A DNA stretch of 11,128 nt from contig JANXMO010000664.1 in NCBI GenBank assembly GCA_025354615.1, forward strand, positions 1-11,128, read 5' to 3'. Below are positions 1-9,300 of this stretch, one piece after another. The translations under genes and the position numbers were made by a program. The notes under the pieces are model-generated. The model was not told the origin of the DNA. It ran no database searches and saw only the letters and a program-made list of their open reading frames with translations. Position 1 is the first letter of the stretch. Each line of letters starts with the position of its first letter. This stretch comes from Burkholderiales bacterium. Lineage in GTDB: Bacteria; Pseudomonadota; Gammaproteobacteria; Burkholderiales; Burkholderiaceae_C.

Positions 1-557
1 AGCACGACAAAGCCCACGACCATCACGGCGACCGGGTAGATCAGCGCCGACTTGATCTTGCTCTTGATCGCCATCGTCTTTTCCTGGTAGATCGCCAGGC
101 GATCCAGCAACTGTTCCAGGATACCGCCGGCCTCACCGGCCTCGACCAGGTTGCAGTACAGCGCGTCGAAGTACAGCGGGTGCTTGCGGAACGCCGACGA
201 CAGGCTGGTGCCGGTCTCGACGTCCGAACGGATATCGGTCAGCAGCTTGGTCATGCGCGGGTTCGGGCTGCCGCGGGCCACGATGTCGAACGACTGGATC
301 AACGGCACGCCGGCGCGCATCATCGTCGACAGCTGGCGCGTGAAAACGGCGATGTCTTTTTGCTTGATCGCCTTGCCGCCGGAAGTTCGGCGCTTCTTGA
401 TCTTGGTGACCAGCACGCCTTGGCGGCGCAGCGCGGCGTTGACCATGGCTTCGCCGCCGGCACGGATTTCACCCCGAACCACCTTGCCCGTCTTGTCACG
501 GCCTTCATATTCGAAGACGATATCTTTCGCGCTTTTCGCGGCCGCAGCAGTCGCCAT
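1..557 (-). CDS. pilC: Type IV pilus inner-membrane platform protein PilC, 5' part only
   Basis: This is the N-terminal 185 codons of a type II secretion system F / PilC family protein, cut by the left edge of the window. PilC is the inner-membrane platform of the type IVa pilus motor. It couples the extension and retraction ATPases to pilin polymerisation. Seen here: an N-terminal FEYEGRDKTGKVVRGE-type segment, the cytoplasmic domain with FTRQLSTMMRAGVPL, the EAGEAGGILEQLL motif, and the start of the first membrane segment (IYPVAVMVVGFVV) at the edge. All are typical of the family, whose full length is about 400 residues. The ATG at 557 has a GGAGG four bases upstream. It lies 79 bp downstream of the pilB stop with no terminator-like hairpin between, so both are probably one operon. 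The reading frame is intact as far as it is visible. Confidence 0.95.
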   Translation of the reverse strand, partial: MATAAAAKSAKDIVFEYEGRDKTGKVVRGEIRAGGEAMVNAALRRQGVLVTKIKKRRTSGGKAIKQKDIAVFTRQLSTMMRAGVPLIQSFDIVARGSPNPRMTKLLTDIRSDVETGTSLSSAFRKHPLYFDALYCNLVEAGEAGGILEQLLDRLAIYQEKTMAIKSKIKSALIYPVAVMVVGFVV

Positions 558-560
558 AAA

Positions 561-566
561 ACCTCC
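561..566 (-). promoter_or_regulatory. Ribosome binding site of pilC
   Basis: On the minus strand GGAGGT sits directly before the PilC ATG, leaving only four bases between GGAGG and the start codon. The match to the anti-Shine-Dalgarno sequence is strong and the spacing is on the short side. It fixes the pilC start at 557. Confidence 0.7.
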
Positions 567-636
567 GAGGAATCAGGCCTCGTCCGTGTTGTCGGTAGGC
601 AGAGCGCCAGTCTTGAACCTGACCGGTGCCTGCGCG

Positions 637-2352
637 TTATTCGTTGGTGACCGAAATGATCTCTTCAAGTGTCGTCATGCCGGCCCGCACCTTGACCAGC
701 CCTGACTGGCGAAGGTCGCGAACGCCTTCGCGCGCAGCCTGTTCTGCAATGTCCATCGCCGAGCCTTCGGACAAGATGATGCGCTGAATGGCTTCGGTGA
801 TCGGCATCACCTGGTAAATGCCGATGCGGCCCTTGTAGCCGTTGTTGCAAGCCGAGCAGCCCACCGCGCGGTAGGGCTTCCAGCCGCTTTCCAGGTCTTC
901 GTCGCTGTAGCCGGCTTTCAGCATCGCTTCGCGGGGAAAATCGGCCGGCGTTTTGCAAGTCTCGCACAGCTTGCGGGCCAGCCGCTGCGCGGTGATCAAC
1001 AGCACGCTGGAGGCCACGTTGAACGGCGCCACGCCCATGTTGAGCAACCGGGTCAGCGTGCTCGGCGCGTCGTTGGTGTGCAGCGTCGACATCACCATGT
1101 GGCCGGTTTGCGCGGCCTTGATGGCGATGTCGGCGGTTTCCAGGTCGCGGATTTCACCCACCATGATCACATCCGGGTCCTGGCGCAGGAAAGATTTCAG
1201 CGCGGCGGAGAACGTCAGCCCGGCCTTGTCGTTGACGTTGACCTGGTTGATGCCGGGCAAGTTGATTTCCGCTGGGTCCTCGACCGTCGAGATGTTGACG
1301 CCCGGCTGGTTCAGGATGTTGAGGCAGGTGTAGAGCGACACCGTTTTGCCCGAGCCGGTCGGGCCGGTGACCAGCACCATGCCGTAGGGGCGCTGAATGC
1401 AGGCCATGAGCCGGTCTTTTTCGATCTTTTCGTAGCCCAGCGCCTCGATGCCGAGCTTGGCGCTGGACGGGTCGAGGATCCGGATCACGATTTTTTCGCC
1501 AAACAGCGTGGGCAGTGTGCTGACGCGGAAGTCGATCGCCTTGCTGCCGAACTTCAGTTTCATGCGCCCGTCCTGCGGCACACGCTTTTCGGCGATGTCC
1601 AGGCGCGAGATGACCTTGATGCGCGACGACAGTTTGTCTTTGATCGCGATCGGCGGCTGGGTGATTTCGCGCAGTTCACCATCGATGCGGAACCGTACAC
1701 GGTAGTGGTATTCGTAAGGCTCGAAGTGCAGGTCCGAGGCGCGCGCGTTGATCGCGTCGATCAGCATTTTTTGCAGGAAGCGCACCACCGGCGCGTCTTC
1801 GACGTCGGTGGCGGTGTCGGGTGCTTCCTGCAGCGCCACGTCATCGGTGACGTCGAATTCGAAGTCACCGGACGCCATCGATTCCAGTGTTTCACTGGCG
1901 CTGGCGTTGTTGACGTCGAGCAAGCGTGACAGCTTGTCGTACTCGACGATCACCCATTCCGGCGTCAATTGGGTGGCGAATTTGATGCGCTCGACGGCTT
2001 CCTGGTCGGTCGGGTCGGCGCCGCCGATGAACAGCCGGTTGCCGCGCCGCCCCAGCACCAGCACCCGGTACTGTGTCGACAGCTTGGTGTCGATCACGTT
2101 GCGCGGCAGCCGCTGCGCATCGATCGCGCCCAGGTCCAGCAGCGGAATGGCCAGCGCATGCGCCAGGGTATGGGCCAGGTCGCCCGGCGAAATGGCGCCG
2201 GCCGCAATCACCGATGCAATGAAGGTGGACTTCTTGTCGCGCGCCGTGCGCACCAGATCTTCCGCCGTTTTGGAATTCAGCTTGCCCGCGTGCACGAGCA
2301 CGCGGGCAACGCCGGACAGCGCAGACTGTTGAACTTCGGCAATGGTGTCCAA
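637..2352 (-). CDS. pilB: Type IV-A pilus assembly (extension) ATPase PilB
   Basis: A 571-residue hexameric ATPase of the GspE/PilB family that powers type IV pilus extension from the cytoplasmic face of the inner membrane. Visible features are an N-terminal T2SSE_N-like domain (about residues 35-145), Walker A GPTGSGKT (330-337), an Asp-box region (EDPAEINLPGINQ, from 358), Walker B DPDVIMVGE (392-400), and a His box around H425 (STLHTND). A zinc-binding four-cysteine set follows, with C463/C466 and C499/C502. Length matches full-length PilB. The only start that keeps the conserved ALSGVARVLVHAGKL beginning is a TTG at 2352: no ATG or GTG precedes it in frame before a stop at 2392-2394, and no clear Shine-Dalgarno is present. 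Translation may therefore be weak, or the true start may be misjudged by a few codons. pilC follows after 79 bp. Confidence 0.96.
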   Translation of the reverse strand: MDTIAEVQQSALSGVARVLVHAGKLNSKTAEDLVRTARDKKSTFIASVIAAGAISPGDLAHTLAHALAIPLLDLGAIDAQRLPRNVIDTKLSTQYRVLVLGRRGNRLFIGGADPTDQEAVERIKFATQLTPEWVIVEYDKLSRLLDVNNASASETLESMASGDFEFDVTDDVALQEAPDTATDVEDAPVVRFLQKMLIDAINARASDLHFEPYEYHYRVRFRIDGELREITQPPIAIKDKLSSRIKVISRLDIAEKRVPQDGRMKLKFGSKAIDFRVSTLPTLFGEKIVIRILDPSSAKLGIEALGYEKIEKDRLMACIQRPYGMVLVTGPTGSGKTVSLYTCLNILNQPGVNISTVEDPAEINLPGINQVNVNDKAGLTFSAALKSFLRQDPDVIMVGEIRDLETADIAIKAAQTGHMVMSTLHTNDAPSTLTRLLNMGVAPFNVASSVLLITAQRLARKLCETCKTPADFPREAMLKAGYSDEDLESGWKPYRAVGCSACNNGYKGRIGIYQVMPITEAIQRIILSEGSAMDIAEQAAREGVRDLRQSGLVKVRAGMTTLEEIISVTNE

Positions 2353-2434
2353 ACCCGGTACTTTCGAGGAGGCTGGCGCGATCGGGGAACGTCAACGCCA
2401 CACAGGGGCCGCTGAAGCATGATGAAGTCGCCGC

Positions 2435-2457
2435 AGCAGGCGCGGCCCTGCTTTATA
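2435..2457 (-). promoter_or_regulatory. Possible pilB promoter -10 with adjoining hairpin
   Basis: The 137-bp gap between the ykgJ-like stop and pilB contains TATAAA on the minus strand (2457-2452), a good -10 hexamer. No convincing -35 lies at 16-18 bp. Directly downstream, an inverted repeat AGCAGG / CCTGCT (2452-2447 and 2440-2435, six-base loop) shares its first base with the hexamer and would fall at or near the transcription start. Reading the other way, the same hairpin is followed by TTTAT and could be a weak plus-strand terminator. A pilB promoter separate from the upstream genes is plausible, because pilB is usually transcribed on its own or with pilC and pilD. Confidence 0.3.
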
Positions 2458-2489
2458 CAACGGCAAGCCGCACCGGACGCCGCGGGTTT

Positions 2490-3335
2490 TCAACCGGTGG
2501 CGCGGTGAAAGCCAATGTATTCCAGGCCGTTGCCGCAAGCGCCCGGCGCATCGCTTACCGCCTCTGCCTCGGCGCCGACGTCTCTCAATGCCTGCACCGT
2601 GGCCTGCTGGTTCGACACAAAGCGCCAGGCAGCAGGCCCCAGCGGCACCGCCAGCGATTGCAAGGCGCTGCGCAACGCCGCCGCGTCAGGCGTGTGAACG
2701 GCATAACCTTCATTCGCCATTGCGGCCGTGGTGAGACCGAGCGCGGCGCACAGCGCGGCTTTGGGGCCGGCCTCCGCCACCGTGGCCGCGCGGGACTGCA
2801 GGATCAGCGCGTGCAAGGCCGCATCGACCAGCACGCCTTGGCGCAACAGCGGTGACTGCCCGCTGGCCCAGGCGACGTCTGGGCAGGCTTTTTGCGCCGG
2901 CTGCAGCGCCACCAACGCGTTGATTTCGGCCGGGTAAATGCGGCACACCAGCGGGCGGCGTTCGTACTGACCGCAACGCATATCGGCTTGCAAATGTGGG
3001 CAGGCACCGGCGAACGCCGCCGTCAAAACCACCTCGACGCGCACCGGCAACGAGCCGCTGCGAGCCTCGAAAGAGCGCTGCCGTTTGGAGGCGGCACGCA
3101 AGTCGCCGCTGGCGGGTTCCGCAGGCCAGGGCACGGCATCGCAAAGCACTTGCACCACGTGGCCGTTGCCCAGCCAGTCGATTGCTTCGTTCACCGTCAG
3201 CGGCAGCTTCAAGTCGTGGCAGCAGCGGCCGCAGCAGGTGCAGTCGAAGTCGACGTCGCCTTGCGAAGGGGGGCCGAGGTCGGCACCGTGCTTTGCCGGG
3301 GCGTGCAAGGAAGGCGTCACAGCAAAGTCGGTCAT
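2490..3335 (-). CDS. YkgJ-family cysteine-cluster protein
   Basis: A 281-residue protein of the YkgJ (UPF0153, putative zinc- or iron-binding) family. The family hallmark is present: a CTCCGRCC cluster at residues 32-39, then C112, C121 inside the RCGQYERRP segment, C131 in CRIYP, and C151. The eight or nine cysteines probably bind a metal or an Fe-S cluster in the cytoplasm. The biochemical role of the family is not established. Residues 165-281 form an Ala/Leu-rich helical extension beyond the core. The ATG at 3335 overlaps the TGA of the upstream giant CHAT/hydrolase gene in an ATGA junction, so translation is probably coupled and the two products may work together. There is no obvious terminator before pilB. 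The family assignment is firm; any partnership with the giant protein is inference from the junction. Confidence 0.88.
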   Translation of the reverse strand: MTDFAVTPSLHAPAKHGADLGPPSQGDVDFDCTCCGRCCHDLKLPLTVNEAIDWLGNGHVVQVLCDAVPWPAEPASGDLRAASKRQRSFEARSGSLPVRVEVVLTAAFAGACPHLQADMRCGQYERRPLVCRIYPAEINALVALQPAQKACPDVAWASGQSPLLRQGVLVDAALHALILQSRAATVAEAGPKAALCAALGLTTAAMANEGYAVHTPDAAALRSALQSLAVPLGPAAWRFVSNQQATVQALRDVGAEAEAVSDAPGACGNGLEYIGFHRATG

Positions 3336-6300
3336 GGCGGTGTTCGCTTGGGCGCGCGTCGGGGTTTGCGTGGGTCGGCTGCGGCTGCGGCTTTTTGTGA
3401 CAGGAGCTTGTCCACGACGGGTTTCTCGACGGCAGCGGTTTTCTCCACCGCACGTGCAGCAGCCGCGGGTGTCCGCGCTCTGGCTGTTACAACGGCAGTG
3501 GCGGGTTCGGTCGGTACCGCCGCCTGGGGTGCCGGGGTGCCCGACAGCGCGTCGGCCAGCTGGTCGAGCACGTCGGCGCGTTCGCCGTCGCCCGGCGCGG
3601 CGCGCTTGCGTAGCATCCCGGCCAGCAGCCGGTGCTGTTTGACCACCGAATTGACGTGGCGCGCCGCCGTCGGCACTTTCATGGCCGGTGCGTAGGCGCG
3701 CGTCAACTGCTGCAACGCATTGCCGGTGGTGGCTGAGGTGTCAAACAGCCAGCGGGTCAGCAGGGCATCGCCCGCAGCCACGGCGTCCCAAAAGTCGAAA
3801 GTGGCGGCGAACCGCCGTGCGGCGCTGCCTTGCACCGCTTCCACCAAAGCCGCCCGGCTGCCGATGCGTTCGCCCAGCAAGGCATCGAGCTGCAGCCGGT
3901 TGAGGCGGCCGTAGTTCTGCACGTCGGCGCTGTCGGCCCCGTCGGCTTCGCCGCCGAGATAGGCGTTGCGGGCTTTGTGGACCCAGGGCCTGACTGTCTC
4001 CCAAGTGGCCGCGGGGTCGCGCACCAGCAGCGCGGCGCGGCGTTTGTAGGCGCTGCCCAGCAGGCCTTGCCGCTCCGGGTTGCCGCAGGCGGTCGATGCG
4101 CTGGCAGCGGGGTTGGCGCTCGAGAGCTGGATCAAGTGCGTCAGCCGGGCCAGCGCCATGTCGATGCGCTCGAGGGCTTGGGCCTGGCGCTGCGGGTCGT
4201 CACTGGCACCCAGTTGCTCGGCGCTGCGGGCTTCGAAGTTGGCCAACTGCTCGACCGCGGCCAGCGGCACCATGCCGCTCTTGCACTCCTGGGCAATGGC
4301 GCGCAGCAAAGCCGTGCGCGCCGGCTCGAAACCGGCTTCGCCAAATGCGGCGTACAGCATGCCGATCGCGTGCTGGACATCGGGCCGGTCGGCCCAGGTG
4401 CGCGGCACGCTGGCCAGCCGCCGCTCAACGGCGGTGGTGACCAGGCGGAGGCCGGCGGCCGAGCTGTCGCCGCCACCGGCGCGCTGTGCGCCCAGGCGCT
4501 TGTGGTCCAGCCAGCGCAGCAGCTCTTCGGGGGCGCGCATGGGCCGGGTGTCGTTCTCCGGCCGCACACCGGTTTTCAGACGGAACAGCGGGTCGCCATA
4601 AGCCTGGTAGGCGCCCCAGGTGTTGCAGCCGGGGTGACGCTCAAAAGTGGTGCGGCGGGCGTCGAACAAGGCATCAGCAAAATTGCTGCCTTCGGCGGCC
4701 ATGCGCTGGAAAAACGTTTCGGAAAAGGTCTGGGCCGCGTCGTCCGCCACTTCCCAGCCGGCGGCCACCACGCAGCGCACGCCGATTTCAATCAGCTCAC
4801 GCGCCAGGCTGTAGGCCAGCCGCGGGCTGGCGCCGGCGCTGTCCATCGTGCCCAGGTGGCAGCAGCTCAAAAACACCAGGTCGGGCACGCTTTCCATCAG
4901 CTCGATCTCCGCTGCCGACAGCAGCAGGCCGTTGGACAGCACGACGCCGGTGCGCAAGCTGCCATCGGCGGCGCGCTGGCTGTGCAGGCCGTGCGCCGCC
5001 ACCACCAGCACGCGGTGCGCCCGGGCAAACAGCTGGGTGAAGACGGTGGCTGCCGGCGCGTCAGGTGCCGTGCGGGCCACGTCGTAGCCCGCGCTTTCGA
5101 GGCGCTGGGCCACGGCCTCGCCTTCGCGTTGCGCCCCCGGCAGCGGCGGCAACCGGTCGGGCTCGGCCGCACCATCGGCACCCAGGAAGGGCCGGCCCGG
5201 CGCCCAGCCGAACTGTGCGTGGAAGCCGGCCGTGCCGGGGTTGCCGATGACGCAGGCCGTCAGCCGCTGCGAGGTGCTGATTTCACGCCGAAAACGCATC
5301 GACGTCAGCTGCCGCACCAGCCGCGTCTTGAGCACCAGCGGCTCGCCATCGGCCTCCAGCATTTCCCAGGGCAGGTTGGCGGTGGCGGCGTCGACGACCA
5401 GAATCAGGTTGTCCGACTTGCGCGCGGCAGCCTTGAACTCCAGCGGCACCAGCAGCTGGAACAAGGTGTTGCCAAAGCCGTTGCCCGGGTCGTAGACGGT
5501 GTTGTGGGTGCCGTGAAACGCCTCGTCCACCAGCTTTTCGACCAAGCCGGGCTGGCGCTGGCGGATGATGGTTTCCGCCCGCGCTTTTTCGCCGAGGTAG
5601 ACAAATTTCAGCCGCTCGGCGTGGCGTACCGTGGGCGCCAGATCGAGCCCGGTCAGCAAGGGCTGCGCGGCCGGGTTGCCGTTGCTGCTGGCGTTGGCAG
5701 CGGCGCTGGCGCCGCCATACAGCGTCAGCACACGGCGCAGCGTGTCGGGCGGAATGTTGTGGCGCACGCGGATGTCGAAGCACTCGGGGCCGCAGGCGCT
5801 GTCTTCGCAGTCGGCATCGCACACCATGATGCGTGGCCAGTAATCGGGCGTGGTCGCCACGCTGAGCCGTTCCCGCACGCCATCGCCGTAGCGCAGTTCT
5901 TCGTCGGCTTCGATTTCCGCGCCCAGGCGCCGCAGTTCGGTGCCGAGGCTGGCGCGCAGGCCGGCCACCGCGTCGGCAGCGCTGATGGCCGCGTCCCGGT
6001 AGACCTCGACGAACTCCAGTTCGCTGACTTGCACCGGCGCCGCCAGCGGCTTCACGCCAGCGCCGCAGTCGGCCGCGCCCTCGGCAAACTCGCGGTTGGC
6101 GCGCAGCACGCCCAGCACCATCGCCTTGATTGAATCGGCCATGCTCAGCTGCGCCGCCGAATTGGTGCCGATCAGCAGGCTGGCCAGCCGCAGCTCGGGC
6201 GGCGGCAAGGGCCGGTTGTTGTCGATGGCGCGCTGGCGCTCTTCGGCATGGCGGTCGGAGACGAACATCAGGAAGCGCAGCACACCGGCGCGCACCGATT

Positions 6301-9300
6301 CGGCCACGCCGTCAGCCGACAAACGGCCCATTTCCCCCAGGCCGACGACGACCGCGCCGCGGCCCAGGCGGTGCACGATGTCGTCATCGCTGCGCGGCAT
6401 CAGCACGACGGCCGCGCTGCCGACGTCGCCCGCATGTATGCCCAGCTGGGCCCGGCGTGACAGCGCGCCGTCGACCAGATGGGCGTCGATCAATGCTTCG
6501 GCGCCGGCGATCGGGTCGCCGCGGTAATGGCCGCACAGCACGGGAACGTGCGCGAAGCGAACGTCCATCGCACGCACCTTGACCGCCAGCGGCGGCCGCC
6601 GGCGCCGCGCCACCGTGGCCAAGCGCTGCGTGCCGCCCAGCAGTTGGCCGAGCAGTTCGGCGTCGCTGGGGAAAGGCGGCGGCGGGCCGGCTTTGTAGCG
6701 CCGCAGCACCGTTTCACCATTGCCGGCGCGGCTGGCACCCGCCACCGGCCGGCCCAGCCGCTGCGGCTCGCCGCTGTGCAGCAGCGATTCGATTTCGTCA
6801 AAGTAAGACGCCGTGCTGGTCAAGCCCATGTGGTCGACCGGCATCAGCCAGCAGCGGGCGTCAGGCAGGCCGGGCAAGCGGGCCGAGGCCCAGGTGACCG
6901 AGCCGTCGCCTTCGGGCGTGCCCAGCAGCGTCACGCCGCTGGCTTGCGGCACCAGGCCGCATGCGGTGTTGTCGGCCTGGCCCCAGACGCAGGCGATGCG
7001 CTCAGGGTGGGCGCGCACCCAGGCCGTGTCGGCAACCGACTGCCAGAAGGCACGCGCTTCGTCGAGCGCGGTTTGCAGCGGCCGCCCGCCCAGCTGGCGG
7101 CCGAACCAGAAGTCGTTGTTGACGGCGGCCAGCGCGTCCCAGGCGGCGCGGTCGAAATAATCACGCCCCGCCGGGCCACCCGCATCGACGAAGCCCGGCG
7201 CCGGCAGCAGATGCAGCGCGCCGGGAAAGCCGGCCACGATGTCCAGCACCTGCTGCATGTTGTGGCGCAGGTCGGCGCACGCCAGCGTGCGGATGGTGCT
7301 CGACTGGCCCAGCAGCGTTTCAACGAATTTGTGCGAGCCGTGCTGCGGCGTGCCCAGCATCACCAGCCGTCCGCCACTGGCGACCACCGCATCCCACAGC
7401 CCGGGCCGGGCGGCGAACGCGGCGCGTACCAGCAGCCCGCCCATGCTGTGCGCGAGGATGCGCAGCGGCAAGCTACCGTTGCTGCTGTTCTTCGCCTGTT
7501 CAAGGGCTTTTTCCAGCGCCTGCGCCAGCGCCTCGCCCAGCACGCGGATGGGCAACCGCCAGTCATAGGCAAAGCGCTGCACCTGGTGGCTGGCGCCCAG
7601 ATAGTCGGCCAGCCCGCCGTAGGCGTGCTCGATGAGGCCGTCGGCATCGATCGGGCCGGGCGCGTCGATGGCGATGCGCGCCAGCCGGCCGCGCGCCAAA
7701 TCGAACGGGTCCAGCCACACACGGTCACCGTCGGCCGCCAAGTGGCTGCCCATGATGCCCGGCACGTAGACCAGCACGGCGCTGGGCGGTTGCGGCGCTG
7801 CAGCGCCGCGGCTGGCAATGCCCGCAGCCGGGGCGGGCAGCGCCAGCGCCGGGTCGACCAGCGGCTGCCAGGCGGCGAGCTGCAGCGGATCATCGGCCTT
7901 CAGCCACGACTGCAGGGCCTGCGGCAGCGGCAAGCCGTCGCTGCGCGTGTCGTCGCGGAAATAGCGGAGGTGGTTGATGTTGGCGCCTTGCAGGAACAAA
8001 GCGCGCGCGTTGCCGCGGCCGGCCAGGCCGCCGTACATCGACGCGGTGTCGACCACCAGGTCGTTGTCGGCGCGGTCGAACAACATCCAGTCGGTGAACA
8101 TCACGCCGATGCGCTTGGCCAGCCCGCCGCCTTCGATGTCGCCCGCCACCACTGCCAGCCGAACCTCGGAGCGCAGTGCAGCGCGGCCGAGCAGCATGCC
8201 CAGCGGCGCCTCGGGCAGCATGGCCTCAATGCCGGGCACCACTTGCGGCTGCAGCCGCTTGTCCGCGATCTCCAGCACCACGCGGCCCAGCAGCGCCAGC
8301 GCCTGATCGGCCGCCGCCTGCGCCAGGTGGCCGGCAATCGGTGTGGCCACCGCGCCGGTGACCGCGCCGACCGACCAGGCGCCGAACTTGCGCACCAGAC
8401 CGAGCAGGCCGGAGAGGAACAAATCGAGGTTGTCCGACAGCAGCGCCGTGCCGCGCGCCGGCGCCGCCACCCGCACGTAACGCTCCACCTGCAAGCGCTT
8501 GGTGCGCAGCCGTTCGGCCAGCGCGCGCAGCTTGGCCTGCTCTTCGGCGGCAGCGGCCAAACGGCGCGTTTGCAGGCGCGGGTCGGCTGCTTCAGCGTCG
8601 ACCTCATCGGGCCGCGGCTGGCGCCGGTAGGCGTCGACCAGCACGGCGAAGTCACGGCTGGCGTCGGCACCGTCGGTGGCCAGGCACATCAGGTCACCGA
8701 CCAGCCCGCCGCGCGAATGCGTCACCAGGCACAGGCGGGCGCCAGCAGGCAAAGCATCGGCCAAGGCCAACGCGTTGTCGATCGGGCTTTCTGAAAACGT
8801 GCGGTGCTCGAAGCCGAAGATGCGGCCCTCGAACTGCTGCTGCAGCGCCGGCCAGGCGGCGGTTCCCGCCAGCTCGCCGAAGCCGCCCAGCGTGTGCGAG
8901 CCGGTGCCATGGATGAACACCAGCGCCTGCTGCGCGCTGGCGCCCGTCAGCGGCGCCAAGCGCGGGTCGGCGTCGCCGCTGCAGCGGTCCGCCGTGGTCA
9001 ACGGCCCGCCGTTCCACGCGTACAACCCCGGCGGGCCGGCCAGCTGGCTTTCGATCGCCCACATCAAGGCCTTGGCGCCGGCCCAGGAGGCACCGGCCAC
9101 GCCCAGGTCTTCCACCTTTTCGCCCAGCCACTCGCTGGCTTTTTGCTGCGCCAGCGCGGTGATGCCGTCGGGCGCCAGCAGCAGCTGCGTGACCTGTTTC
9201 CAAACCCAGTCGCCGATGCCGCGGCTGTTGGCATCGCGGTCGCGCAGGCCGGCGAAATCGATGCTGCCGTCAGCGCCAATCAACTCCGGCCGCGCCCGCG

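Noticed and set aside
1892..2401. Minus-strand frame with a start at 2401 running into pilB in another frame
   Set aside because: Considered as a frameshifted pilB N-terminus, but the residues in this frame are Arg/Ala-rich shadow sequence and the pilB frame already gives a full-length conserved N-terminus.
2440..2489. Sigma54 promoter upstream of pilB
   Set aside because: The nearest GG and GC pairs are eight bases apart instead of ten, so the consensus is not met.
3830..6133. 767-codon open frame on the plus strand
   Set aside because: Antisense to the giant gene; composition is rich in His, Gln, Arg and Gly with no domain motifs, as expected for a shadow frame in GC-rich DNA.
6479..8794. 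771-codon open frame on the plus strand
   Set aside because: Also antisense to the giant gene, with the same Arg/Gln/His-rich composition and no recognisable motif, while the opposite strand carries clear hydrolase motifs.
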